64,000 bases of DNA from contig NZ_CP109485.1 of assembly GCF_035918235.1 (NCBI RefSeq), forward strand, positions 5,456,001-5,520,000, given 5' to 3'. Under the pieces are notes generated by a model that searched no databases, was not told where the DNA came from, and saw nothing but the letters and a program-made list of their open reading frames with translations. The stretch is from Streptomyces sp. NBC_01445. Its GTDB lineage: Bacteria > Actinomycetota > Actinomycetes > Streptomycetales > Streptomycetaceae. Shown piece after piece: positions 49,490 through 59,902 of the stretch (the stretch's first letter is position 1; each line of letters opens with the position of its first letter). The position numbers were made by a program, and so were the translations under genes.

Positions 49490-49565
49490 TGGAGCGAACG
49501 ACGAGGTTCGAACTCGCGACCTCAACCTTGGCAAGGTTGCGCTCTACCAACTGAGCTACGTTCGC
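49490..49565 (-). tRNA. tRNA-Gly (anticodon GCC), copy 1, CCA encoded
   Basis: On the minus strand the acceptor stem GCGAACG pairs with CGTTCGC, discriminator T, then encoded CCA. The anticodon arm CAACC-TTGCCAA-GGTTG gives GCC. The D-loop AGTTGGTA and T-loop GTTCGAAC are canonical. TATAGT (49588-49593) is a good -10 box about 22 bases upstream; it overlaps the stop codon of the response regulator gene. The sequence is identical to 53404-53479. Confidence 0.97.
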
Positions 49566-49588
49566 ACTGCGCCGTGGCGCGAGAGCAA

Positions 49589-50197
49589 CTATACCCAACC
49601 TCGCTCCCGTGCGAGCCGCACTGCCGAGTGCCGGTTCTCGGCCCCGAGCTTCGAGACGGCGGACGACAGATAGTTCCGTACGGTCCCCTGCGAGAGCGCG
49701 GCGCGCTCCGCGATCTCCGCCACGGGCGCCCCGTCGGCGGCGAATTCGAGCACCTCGGCCTCGCGAGCGGTCAGCGGGGAGTCGCCCGCGGCGATCGCGT
49801 CGGCCGCCAACTCCGGGTCCACATAACGGTTTCCCGCGTGCACGGTCCTGATGATCTCGGCGAGCCGCTGGGCGCTCACGGTCTTCGGCACGAAGGCGCG
49901 CACCCCGGCGGACAGGGCCCGTTTCAGATGCCCGGGGCGCCCGTGACCGGTCACGATCATGACCCGGCACGCGGGCAGTTCACCGCGCAGCGCTGTGGCG
50001 ACCTTCACACCGTCGGCGCCAGGCATCTCCAGATCGAGCACGGCCACATCGGGCCGGTGGGCCCGGGCCATGGCGAGCGCCTCGGGCCCGGTGGCGGCCT
50101 CGGCGACGACGACCAGATCGTCCTCGAGCCCGAGCAGCGCGGCGAGCGCCCCCCGGATGAGGTGCTCGTCATCGGCGAGCAGCACGCGCACGGTCAC
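49589..50197 (-). CDS. NarL/LuxR-type response regulator (DesR-like)
   Basis: The product has 202 residues. Receiver motifs are LLADDEHLIRGALAALLGLE, phospho-Asp in VAVLDLEMPGADG, VTGHGRPG and FVPKTVSA (Lys). The C-terminal LuxR helix-turn-helix is LTAREAEVLEFAADGAPVAE with GTVRNYLSSAVSKLGAENRH. It overlaps the kinase gene upstream by GTGA, so it is the cognate regulator, probably of the ABC exporter genes in the same operon. Confidence 0.94.
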   Translation of the reverse strand: MTVRVLLADDEHLIRGALAALLGLEDDLVVVAEAATGPEALAMARAHRPDVAVLDLEMPGADGVKVATALRGELPACRVMIVTGHGRPGHLKRALSAGVRAFVPKTVSAQRLAEIIRTVHAGNRYVDPELAADAIAAGDSPLTAREAEVLEFAADGAPVAEIAERAALSQGTVRNYLSSAVSKLGAENRHSAVRLARERGWV

Positions 50198-51453
50198 CCG
50201 GCGCTCCTTTCGTACGCGGCGTCGCGCCGCTGTTCCACGGTGGGCCCGGCGAGCGGCACCTCGGCCACGACCCGGAACATCCCGTCCGCATCCGGCACCA
50301 CACCGGCCTCAAGCGTCCCGGCGACCTCGGCAAGGCGCTCCCGCAGCCCCGCGAGCCCCGACCCGCCGCTCAGGGCCCCAGGCGTTCCGGCCCCGTCGTT
50401 CTCCACGCTCAGGACCACCGCGTCCGGCCCCACCCGTACGCCGATGTCGCAGTGCCGGGCGTCCCCGTGCCGCAGGACGTTCGTCGTGGCCTCGCGGACG
50501 ACCCAGCCGAGGGCGGACTGTATGGGGCCGGGCAGCTCGGCGGCCGGACCTGTCACCTCGCAGGAGATCCCCGCGGCGGTCAACACGCCCTGCGCTCCCG
50601 CCAGTTCGGCCGACAGGTCGGCTTCGCGATAGCCGCGTACGACCTCCCGCACTTCCCTCTGTGACTCCTGGGCGATGCGCTGCACCTCGGTCATCTGGTC
50701 CACGGCCTCGGGCCGCCCGCGCAGGGTGAGCTGGACCGCGAGCTCGCTCTTGAGCGCGATCACGGCGAGATTGCGGCCCATCACGTCATGGAGATCGCGC
50801 CCGAACCGCAGCCGCTCCTCGGCGACGGCGAGCCGCGCCCTGGTCTCGCGGGCCTCGTCGAGTTCGTGGACGGCGTTCAGCAGCCAGACGGAGAATCCGG
50901 CGGTCAGCGCGAAGATCGCGGTGGTGAACAGCACGGTGGCCGCCGTGATGAGAGCGGCGGGCGCGGGCAGCCCGGACGGCACGGACGCCGCCCCGGCACC
51001 GAGGGACGCGCCGAGCGCCGCGCCGATCACCCGCCTGCGGGTGCGCAGCCCGGGCGTGGCACAGCCCGCGCCGACCATGAGGATGCCGACGAAGAGGACG
51101 AGCGCCGTGCGGGTGCCGGCCTCCTCGTCCGCGGGCACCCGCAGCATCACGCCGAGCGTCCCGACGGCGATCACGGCGGTGACGACGCCGTACGCGATGA
51201 CGAGGCGGACCGGCTGCTCGCGCCGGCCGCGCGTCCAGTCGAGCGCCCTGGACGTGGTCACCGCGCCGAACACGGCATGCGCGCAGAGCGCGAGGAACAG
51301 GGTCCACGCGAGCGCGGCCGGCACCTCACCGAAGGCGAGCGGCCCGAGCCAGCAGATCTCGACGAGCCCGAAGGAGTGCAGAGACCACCGTGTGTACGTC
51401 TCCACCTTCGCCGGGGTGCTCTTCCCCCGCCACCACGCGCCAGGCCGCCTCAT
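50194..51453 (-). CDS. DesK-type membrane sensor histidine kinase
   Basis: The product has 419 residues. Six membrane helices lie in the first 190 residues, then the HisKA_3 motif with phospho-His in LRFGRDLHDVMGRNLAVIAL, and a HATPase with VVREATTNVLRHGDARHC and GSGLAGLRERLAEVAG. This is the DesK family, which in Bacillus senses membrane fluidity. The gene lies 17 bases after the ABC permease gene and overlaps its regulator gene. The stimulus here is unknown; a membrane or cell-envelope stress linked to the exporter is likely. Confidence 0.93.
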   Translation of the reverse strand: MRRPGAWWRGKSTPAKVETYTRWSLHSFGLVEICWLGPLAFGEVPAALAWTLFLALCAHAVFGAVTTSRALDWTRGRREQPVRLVIAYGVVTAVIAVGTLGVMLRVPADEEAGTRTALVLFVGILMVGAGCATPGLRTRRRVIGAALGASLGAGAASVPSGLPAPAALITAATVLFTTAIFALTAGFSVWLLNAVHELDEARETRARLAVAEERLRFGRDLHDVMGRNLAVIALKSELAVQLTLRGRPEAVDQMTEVQRIAQESQREVREVVRGYREADLSAELAGAQGVLTAAGISCEVTGPAAELPGPIQSALGWVVREATTNVLRHGDARHCDIGVRVGPDAVVLSVENDGAGTPGALSGGSGLAGLRERLAEVAGTLEAGVVPDADGMFRVVAEVPLAGPTVEQRRDAAYERSAG

Positions 51454-51470
51454 GTCCCCGCTCCGTCGGA

Positions 51471-52280
51471 TCAACGCCGTGGTTCCCAGCGGAACCACCG
51501 TCGTACAGCAAACACGGCGAGGACGGTCCAGGCCACAGCGGTGGCGACGGCGCCCAGGGCGTCGTACGCGGAGAGATCCCCGGTCCAGCCGCCCCGTACG
51601 AGGGTGATCACCGGCGTGAGGGGCAGCAGTTCGCACACCGACGCGAGACGGTCCGGCATGACTTCGAGCGGTACGACGGTGCCGGAGCCGAGCATCGAGA
51701 GGAGCAGCAGCGGCATGGCCGCGACCTGCGCGCTCTCGACGCTCTTGCTGAAACTCGCGGTGACGGCGGCGAGCGCGGGCCACATCACCAGCCCCAGCAG
51801 CAGCCCCACGACGGCGTAGTACGGCGCCTGCGGGGCTCCCACGTCGAGGAACGCCGTGCAGGCGGCGACGAGGACGAGGCTCTGCGCGAGGCCGATGGCG
51901 ACGGAGGGCACCGCGGCGCCCGCGAGGATCTCCGCGTCCCGCAGCTCACCGGTGCGCAGCCGCTTGAGGACGAGTTCCTCGCGCCGCGCCGCGTACACGC
52001 CGACCAGCGCGCTGTAGACGGCGAAGAGGAGGGAGAAGCCGATCGCGGACGGCAGCAGCACCGAGCCGACGGTGAGCCCCGCACCCTTCAGGTCCATGCT
52101 GTCGATCGACGAGCGCACGCTGAACGGCAGCACCAGCGGCACGAACACCGCGGTGAAGAGCGTGCCCTTGCTGCGCCCGATCAGCGTCAGCTCCGCGCGG
52201 GCGAGCGCCCGCATCCGCCCTGCGGCCGTCGTGCCGCCCGTGACCGCGGGCTTCGTCCTGTCCGTCACGACCGCGCTCAT
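51471..52280 (-). CDS. ABC-2-type transporter permease
   Basis: The product has 269 residues with six membrane helices. The pattern LARAELTLIGRSKGTLFTAV, LLFAVYSALVGVYAARREEL, VLKRLRTGEL, SMLGSGTVVPLEVMPDRLAS and LLPLTPVITLVRGGW is that of DrrB-like ABC-2 permeases. ATG at 52280 overlaps the stop of the ATPase gene (ATGA), so both are translated together and form an exporter for a lipophilic compound or drug. Confidence 0.93.
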   Translation of the reverse strand: MSAVVTDRTKPAVTGGTTAAGRMRALARAELTLIGRSKGTLFTAVFVPLVLPFSVRSSIDSMDLKGAGLTVGSVLLPSAIGFSLLFAVYSALVGVYAARREELVLKRLRTGELRDAEILAGAAVPSVAIGLAQSLVLVAACTAFLDVGAPQAPYYAVVGLLLGLVMWPALAAVTASFSKSVESAQVAAMPLLLLSMLGSGTVVPLEVMPDRLASVCELLPLTPVITLVRGGWTGDLSAYDALGAVATAVAWTVLAVFAVRRWFRWEPRR

Positions 52281-53248
52281 CGCGCCGCCACCTCGTCCCT
52301 GTACTCCGTGCCGGCCGTGGTTTCCGTACGCGCCTCCTGCGCGATCCGCAGGAACGCCTCTTCGAGGGACGCGCTGCGCACGTCGAGCCCCCGCAGCTCG
52401 ACCCGGGCGTCCCTGGCCCACAACAGGAGCCCGGTGGCGGCCCGTTGGAGCTCGCCGGTCCGCAGCCGGATGGTGCGGCCGTCCGTCTCGTGGCCGCTGA
52501 CGCCGAGCTCGGCGAGCGGCGGGAGGTCGCCGGGGAAGTACCCGTCGGGAAGTTCGAAGGAGATGTGCGAGGGCTGGGCGGCGACGACCTCGTCGACGCG
52601 GCCCTCGGCGGCGATCCGCCCCTCGTGCAGGATGGCGAGCCGGTCGGCGAGCTCCTCGGCCTCTTCGAGGTAGTGAGTGGTCAGCAGCACGGTGGTGCCC
52701 TCGGCGCGCAGCTCGCGCACCAGGTTCCAGGTGGCGCGCCGCCCCTCGGCGTCGAGACCGGTGGTCGGCTCGTCGAGGAAGAGGACCTCGGGCCGGCCGA
52801 GCAGCGCGAGCGCCAGGTCCAGGCGCCGCTTCTCGCCGCCGGACAGCTGCTTCACGCGGACCCGGGACCGCCGTTCGAGCCCGACGAGCTCAAGGGCCTC
52901 ACCGGCGGGCCGGGCACCGCTCGTGCATCCGCCCCACATCCGGACGGCCTCGGCGACGGTCAGCTCGGACGGAAAGCCGCCTTCCTGGAGCATGACCCCG
53001 ACGCGCGGCCTGACCAGGTCGCGTTCCGTGTACGGGTCGTGCCCGAGGACCCGTACACGGCCGCCGGCCGGGACGGCGAGTCCTTCGAGGAGTTCGACGG
53101 TGGAGGTCTTGCCCGCGCCGTTGGTGCCGAGGAGGGCGAAGAGTTCTCCGCGGGCGACGGAGAAGGTCACTCCGCGCACCGCCTCGTACGAGCCCCCGTA
53201 CACGCGTCGCAGATCGGTGACGTCGATCACGCGCTCGTTCGTTTCCAT
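52277..53248 (-). CDS. ABC transporter ATP-binding protein (DrrA-like)
   Basis: The product has 323 residues. Walker A LLGTNGAGKTSTVELLEGLA, signature QLSGGEKRRLDLALALLGRP and Walker B EVLFLDEPTTGLDAEGRR are all intact. The C-terminal 90 residues match the DrrA-type accessory domain. It is the first gene of the four-gene operon ATPase-permease-kinase-regulator (minus strand), the typical streptomycete resistance module with DesRK control. Confidence 0.95.
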   Translation of the reverse strand: METNERVIDVTDLRRVYGGSYEAVRGVTFSVARGELFALLGTNGAGKTSTVELLEGLAVPAGGRVRVLGHDPYTERDLVRPRVGVMLQEGGFPSELTVAEAVRMWGGCTSGARPAGEALELVGLERRSRVRVKQLSGGEKRRLDLALALLGRPEVLFLDEPTTGLDAEGRRATWNLVRELRAEGTTVLLTTHYLEEAEELADRLAILHEGRIAAEGRVDEVVAAQPSHISFELPDGYFPGDLPPLAELGVSGHETDGRTIRLRTGELQRAATGLLLWARDARVELRGLDVRSASLEEAFLRIAQEARTETTAGTEYRDEVAAR

Positions 53249-53369
53249 GCTCCGAGCCTTTCCCGGCGCCGGGGCGAGGAGCAGTGCGCGCTGTCACCGA
53301 ACCGCATGACAAATGTCAGAGCGGGTCGCGGACATGCGCCGCGGGAGACGAGAGAGAGGCGGACATGCA

Positions 53370-53400
53370 GAAGGCCCCGATCCGATGGACCGGGGCCTTC
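53370..53400 (-). terminator. Terminator of the tRNA-Gly pair
   Basis: GAAGGCCCCG (53370-53379) pairs with CGGGGCCTTC (53391-53400), loop 11 bases; ATCC/GGA inside can extend it. It lies just downstream (minus strand) of tRNA-Gly(GCC) copy 2. Confidence 0.85.
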
Positions 53401-53403
53401 AAC

Positions 53404-53479
53404 TGGAGCGAACGACGAGGTTCGAACTCGCGACCTCAACCTTGGCAAGGTTGCGCTCTACCAACTGAGCTACGTTCGC
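53404..53479 (-). tRNA. tRNA-Gly (anticodon GCC), copy 2, CCA encoded
   Basis: It is identical over all 76 bases to the tRNA at 49490-49565, including the encoded CCA; a few flanking bases also match (CACTGC upstream region). It lies about 80 bases downstream of an unusual tRNA-Gly(TCC) in the same direction, so the two may share a transcript. Confidence 0.97.
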
Positions 53480-53486
53480 ACTGCCT

Positions 53487-53508
53487 CCGATCGACTCTCA
53501 TCGATCGG
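53487..53508 (-). repeat. Hairpin between the two tRNA-Gly genes
   Basis: CCGATCGA (53487-53494) pairs perfectly with TCGATCGG (53501-53508) around CTCTCA. It may be a processing site or weak terminator after tRNA-Gly(TCC). Confidence 0.5.
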
Positions 53509-53558
53509 CGCGAGCACCAGCCTACCGCACTCCGAAGAGTGGTCGGTACGCGATGCAG

Positions 53559-53630
53559 AGCGGGTGACAGGAATTGCACACTGCGCCTTCCCCCTGGAAG
53601 GGGGATGTTCTACTACTGAACTACACCCGC
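53559..53630 (-). tRNA. Unusual tRNA-Gly (anticodon TCC) lacking D-loop GG and TTC in the T-loop
   Basis: On the minus strand the acceptor stem GCGGGTG pairs with CACCCGC, discriminator T. The anticodon arm TCCCC-CTTCCAG-GGGGA gives TCC. The D arm GTTC-AGTAGTA-GAAC has no adjacent G18-G19. The T-loop is TGCAATT instead of TTCGAAT/TTCAAAT, and the T-stem pairs only with a bulged T (GCAGTG/CCTGT). These are the positions that hold the tRNA elbow together. CCA is not encoded. Staphylococcal tRNA-Gly species used for peptidoglycan bridges show the same two losses. It could thus be dedicated to FemX-type wall glycine addition. Confidence 0.9.
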
Positions 53631-53740
53631 AAGACTCCGTGAGGTCCGGCCTTTCGGCCTCGCCCCTCGGCGTGTTCCAGACTTTAGCTGATCAACAGGG
53701 GTGCAGCGCAAGTCGGCTGCTCTGCGGGCTGTCGGGGGTG

Positions 53741-54082
53741 TCAGTTGGCCGCCTCGAACGCCTCGTAGACCCGCTTGGGGATGCGGCCGCGTGGCGGGAC
53801 GTCCATCTTGTGCGAGCGCGCCCAGGCGCGGACGGCCGCCGGGTCGGCGGACACCGCGGTGTGCTTGAAACTCCTGACGGTCTTCCCCGACGCCGCACGG
53901 CCCGAGCCGGTCTGCTTGCGGCCGGCCTGGAGGAAGGGAGCCAGCGCCTTGCGCAGTTTCTTGGCATTGGCTGGATTCAGGTCGATCTCGTACGACTTGC
54001 CGTCGAGACCGAACACGACCGTTTCTGCGGCTTCTCCGCCGTCGATGTCGTCGGAGAGAGTGACCACGACACGCTGCGCCAC
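53741..54082 (-). CDS. lsrL: Lsr2-family nucleoid-associated protein (second, Lsr2-like copy)
   Basis: The product has 113 residues. The N-terminal dimerisation part is MAQRVVVTLSDDIDGGEAAE, TVVFGLDGKSYEIDLNPANA and KKLRKALAPFL. The C-terminal DNA-binding part has AVRAWARSHKMDVPPRGRIP followed by VYEAFEAAN, with the minor-groove motif P-R-G-R where classical Lsr2 has RGR in the same place. Lsr2 proteins silence AT-rich and foreign DNA. Streptomyces have two; from the gene neighbourhood this is the one called LsrL in S. coelicolor (from memory). GTG at 54082 follows AAGGGA. Confidence 0.9.
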   Translation of the reverse strand: MAQRVVVTLSDDIDGGEAAETVVFGLDGKSYEIDLNPANAKKLRKALAPFLQAGRKQTGSGRAASGKTVRSFKHTAVSADPAAVRAWARSHKMDVPPRGRIPKRVYEAFEAAN

Positions 54083-54410
54083 GAATATCGGTCCCTTCGT
54101 GCGACATCTGCACCTTGACGTGCGCCGATGTCGACTGTCCGGCTGTTATGGGGCAAAGCAGAGGCGAACTGCCCGCTTTCGCCATTTCCTTTTTACCCTG
54201 CATGGCATTGCATTGTGAAGACCGACTAAATCCCCCCGCGTGTCCGGAGGCAATGGGTCTCCGAAATCTTTCCCCGGATTTTCCACGGGGTCACCGGGGC
54301 TGTTGCAGTAACGTGATCCGGCTCTCGTAGCTTCCTACGGTCTACGCGAGTAGAAATTTTGTCCGGGTAGTCTGAAGGGACCTGCTCAGCACCACACACC
54401 GGGAGTGCCA
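54083..54410. other. Divergent promoter region of lsrL and purS, no gene seen
   Basis: This gap of 328 bases is clearly more AT-rich than its surroundings (for example around 54185-54240 and 54350-54361). It must contain both promoters. TAGTCT (54368-54373) is a possible -10 box for purS, without a good -35 box. CTCGTAG (54323-54329) and CTACGCGAG (54342-54350) form an imperfect inverted repeat. No open frame here has convincing coding bias. Confidence 0.5.
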
Positions 54411-54677
54411 GTGGCACGCGTCGTAGTCGACGTCATGCTCAAGCCGGAGATCCTCGACCCCCAGGGCCAGGCGGTGCAGCGTGCACTGCCGCGCCTCGGT
54501 TTCGAGGGCATCTCCGACGTACGTCAGGGAAAGCGATTCGAACTCGAGGTTGACGGGCCCGTTGACGATGCCGTCCTCGCCCGTATCCATGAGTTGGCCG
54601 ACACGTTCCTCGCCAACACCGTGATCGAGAACTTCACCGTGAAGGTGGAAGAACCCGCGGTGGGGGCAGAAAAGTGA
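54411..54677 (+). CDS. purS: FGAM synthase, PurS subunit
   Basis: The product has 88 residues: [20 protein letters not shown] and [20 protein letters not shown], ending [10 protein letters not shown]. PurS is the small structural subunit that joins PurQ and PurL in the three-part FGAM synthase. GTG at 54411 has GGGAG 5 bases before it (an in-frame GTG at 54405 overlaps that site). Its stop overlaps the purQ start by GTGA, so purSQL is one coupled operon. Confidence 0.96.
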   Translation: MARVVVDVMLKPEILDPQGQAVQRALPRLGFEGISDVRQGKRFELEVDGPVDDAVLARIHELADTFLANTVIENFTVKVEEPAVGAEK

Positions 54678-55353
54678 CCGCTCGTATTGGAGTCGTCACC
54701 TTTCCCGGATCCCTCGACGACCGGGACACGCAGCGCGCGATCCGACTCGCCGGCGCGGAACCCGTAGCCCTCTGGCACAAGGACAAGGATCTGAAGCAGG
54801 TCGACGCTGTCGTCCTGCCCGGTGGATTCTCCTACGGCGACTATCTGCGGGCGGGTGCCATCTCCCGGTTCTCGCCGGTGATGGAGAGCGTCGTCGACCA
54901 GGCCAAGGCGGGTCTTCCCGTTCTCGGTATCTGCAATGGCTTCCAGGTCCTGACCGAGGCGCATCTGCTCCCCGGCGCGATGCTCGGCAACGACCATCTG
55001 CACTTCATCTGCCGTGACCAGAAGCTGCGCGTGGAGAACACGGACACCGCCTGGACCGCCGACTACACGGCCGGCCAGGAGATCCACATCCCGCTGAAGA
55101 ACATGGACGGCCGCTACGTCGCCGACGAGCGCACGCTGGACATGCTGGAGGCGGAGGGCCGCGTCGCCTTCCGTTACGTGGGCTTCAACCCGAACGGCTC
55201 GCTCCGCGACATCGCCGGCATCACGAACGAGGCGGGCAATGTCGTCGGTCTGATGCCGCACCCGGAGCACGCCGTCGAGCCGCTCGTCGGCTCCGGTCGC
55301 ACCGACGGCCTCCCCTTCTTCACCTCGATCCTCAAGAAGCTGGTCGCCGCCTC

Positions 55354-55357
<4 letters not shown>
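54674..55357 (+). CDS. purQ: FGAM synthase, glutaminase subunit PurQ
   Basis: The product has 227 residues, a class I glutamine amidotransferase. The nucleophile Cys is in [20 protein letters not shown], and the His/Glu of the triad in [33 protein letters not shown] forms the oxyanion side. It supplies ammonia from glutamine to PurL. It overlaps purS (GTGA) and purL (ATGA). Confidence 0.97.
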
Positions 55358-57603
<2,246 letters not shown>

Positions 57604-57621
57604 CGATCGTCCCCGTACGAA

Positions 57622-57666
57622 CGCGAAGGCCCCACCCGGCTGTAACTGCCGGGTGGGGCCTTCGCG
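57622..57666 (+). terminator. Terminator of the purSQL operon
   Basis: A perfect 19-base-pair stem (57622-57640 with 57648-57666) encloses a 7-base loop, TGTAACT. It is one of the two longest perfect hairpins of the window. Confidence 0.92.
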
Positions 57667-57762
57667 TTGAGAGCCCCACGGGCAGGCGTGAGGCGCCGTC
57701 CCGCACGCACCCTGCTGGTAGCTTCGATGACTCGCGGGCCGGGATCCGGGGGTGGAGGAGCG

Positions 57763-59007
57763 GTGGACGTGCCGCGCCGTGTGCGCAAATCCGTCAACGT
57801 ACTGCTGTGTCTGGTCGCCGTGGCGGGGATCGGGTGGAGCGGCCGCGAGATCTGGCAGGTCTGGCAGGGCCGGCACCAGATCGACGAGGCCTGTGCGGGG
57901 ATCGTGCCGGCCGGGCGGGTGCTCGCGCTCTCGCCTGCTGGCGGCACCCTCTCGCACCGACAGGCGGACGAGGGGACGATCGAACTCGACGCGGGCCTGC
58001 CGCAGGACTGCGAGATCTTCAGCACCGAGGCGGGCGAGAAGCACGGCACCAGCAGCGGCGAACGGTGGTTCTTCACGGGCACGGTGGGTGCGCTGCCGGA
58101 ACAGTCTGTGGTCACCGACGACCCGTTGGAAGAACTCGTGGACTTCAACGGCGACCCCACCTACCCCGTCCAGCCGCTCGGCGGCGGTGTGGCGGGCGTG
58201 GTGGGGGACACGGGGGTCATGGTCCAACTCCCCTGCCCGAAGGGACGGTCCAACGGAGTGCCGGTCACGGACCTGTGGGCGCGGGCCGAACTGATGGATC
58301 CTGGCCCGCATTTCACCGAGAAAGGCCAGCTCGGCGCGCACGACCGGCAGACGCTGGCGAAGGCCGCGGTCACCATGGCCAACCGTCTCGCCGAGCGGCT
58401 CGGCTGCGCCGAACGGCTGCCCGATCCTCCGGCGGACATCCCCGCCTTGACCGAGGGTCCGGTCCCGGCAGCGCGCGCGGACGGTACCTGCGCCTGGTAC
58501 GGGAAGGCGGGCTTCTCCCGCCGGCCGGGGCTCCCCGACCAGGTCCTCCAGAGCCGCACGGACGACAGGCTGTGGGACGAGAGCTGCGGCCTCGTCCTCA
58601 GCGGGAGCCGCGCCCGGTCGCTCTGGCTGGCCGGGACGAAGGATCACGAACACCTCATCAGCCCGAAGCGGCCGGGCCAGTACTTCGTCTCCCTCCACAC
58701 CTACGCGGGAGAGGAAGCCACAACCATCAGGCTCAGCCGCACCGACTACGACGAGCCCGCGGACGAGGCCGAACCGGGCAAGGCGGGCCGCAGCAGCGAG
58801 GAGCCGGTCTGGTGGGCCTCATCCGAGTGCGACGGGCGACCGCAGATCCACACCATGACCGTTGCCTACGGCTACGACGACCTGATGACCCCCGTCCTCG
58901 AGAAGGTCTTCCGGGCCTACGTCACCGACGTCACCGAGCGCCGCGGCTGCTCGCAGGTCAAGTTCCCCGCCGCCTCGACGTTCCACTCGGACCCCGATGC
59001 GGCCTAG
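57763..59007 (+). CDS. Membrane-anchored extracytoplasmic protein of unknown function
   Basis: The product has 414 residues. A short basic N-terminus and one membrane helix (SVNVLLCLVAVAGIGWSGRE) are followed by a soluble outer part with at least eight Cys in spaced pairs (EACAGIV, QDCEIF, QLPCPKG, LGCAERL, GTCAWYG, ESCGLVL, SECDGRP, RGCSQV). It looks like a repeated two-part domain. This is a streptomycete-type lineage-specific protein; I recognise no catalytic motif. GTG at 57763 (after GGAGGAG) or 57769 are both possible. Confidence 0.8.
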   Translation: MDVPRRVRKSVNVLLCLVAVAGIGWSGREIWQVWQGRHQIDEACAGIVPAGRVLALSPAGGTLSHRQADEGTIELDAGLPQDCEIFSTEAGEKHGTSSGERWFFTGTVGALPEQSVVTDDPLEELVDFNGDPTYPVQPLGGGVAGVVGDTGVMVQLPCPKGRSNGVPVTDLWARAELMDPGPHFTEKGQLGAHDRQTLAKAAVTMANRLAERLGCAERLPDPPADIPALTEGPVPAARADGTCAWYGKAGFSRRPGLPDQVLQSRTDDRLWDESCGLVLSGSRARSLWLAGTKDHEHLISPKRPGQYFVSLHTYAGEEATTIRLSRTDYDEPADEAEPGKAGRSSEEPVWWASSECDGRPQIHTMTVAYGYDDLMTPVLEKVFRAYVTDVTERRGCSQVKFPAASTFHSDPDAA

Positions 59008-59055
59008 GCCCACGTTCGCGAAGAACGCATGCCGGTCGCGGCATAGGCTCCCCCC

Positions 59056-59850
59056 ATGCCACCGGCCAAGAAGCGCGCCCGCTCCTATGACTCCGCCAAG
59101 ACCCGGACGGCGGTGCTCGCACAGTTCGCCCTCGTACGGGATGCAGTGGCGAGCCTCACGCCCGAGCAGCTCAGCGCCCCGACCCGGCTCGATGACTGGA
59201 CCGTGCGGGAGCTGGCGGCGCACTTCACGATGGCGGTCGGCGCGGTGGTCAGGGGGCTGGAGATGCCCGAGCCGGCCAAGCATGAACTCCCGCTCCTGGA
59301 CTGGCCGTCGGGGACCGCTACCGAGTCCGCCGCCATCGCCGACGGCACCCGGGAGCTCGCCGCGAGCGCCACACCCGAGGAACTCTTCGCGCGTACCACG
59401 GCCCGTATCGAGAAGTCCCTGGCCGAGGCCCCCGGCACCCGCCTGATCCCCACGCGGTTCGGCGCCATGACTCTCGCCGACTTCCTCGTCACCCGTACCG
59501 TCGAACTCGTCGTCCACACCGACGACCTGAACGACGCGCTGCCCGGACTCGATGTCCCCTACGACCGTCAGGCGCTCGCCGCCTGTACGAGGCTGCTCGC
59601 CGACGCCCTCGCCGTGAAGGCGCCCGGCGCGTCGACCGAGGTGCGGATCCCGCCGTTCGCCGTCGTCCAGTGCGTCGAGGGCCCCCGCCACACCCGCGGC
59701 ACCCCGCCGAACGTCGTCGAGACGGACCCGCTCACCTGGATCCGCCTCGCCACCGGACGCGTCGAGTGGCGCGCCGCCCTGGACGACGCGAAGGTCAGCG
59801 CGAGCGGCGAGCGGGCCGATCTCAGCAAGCTGCTGCCCCTCATGAGCTGA
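59056..59850 (+). CDS. Maleylpyruvate isomerase/DinB-like, mycothiol-dependent family protein
   Basis: The product has 264 residues. The N-terminal four-helix part has LSAPTRLDDWTVRELAAHFT, with the helix-capping W-x-V-x-x-L-x-x-H pattern and a second His in VELVVHTDDL. The C-terminal part (PPFAVVQCVEGPRHTRGTPP, VVETDPLTWIRLATGRVEW) resembles the sterol-carrier-type domain of mycothiol-dependent enzymes. The substrate is unknown. TAGGCT (59044-59049) lies 6 bases before the ATG, a possible leaderless start. Confidence 0.88.
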   Translation: MPPAKKRARSYDSAKTRTAVLAQFALVRDAVASLTPEQLSAPTRLDDWTVRELAAHFTMAVGAVVRGLEMPEPAKHELPLLDWPSGTATESAAIADGTRELAASATPEELFARTTARIEKSLAEAPGTRLIPTRFGAMTLADFLVTRTVELVVHTDDLNDALPGLDVPYDRQALAACTRLLADALAVKAPGASTEVRIPPFAVVQCVEGPRHTRGTPPNVVETDPLTWIRLATGRVEWRAALDDAKVSASGERADLSKLLPLMS

Positions 59851-59902
59851 CCCGATGGCGGATCGGGGGAACCGATCCGACCGTCCCGCCCGTCCAACCG
59901 CC

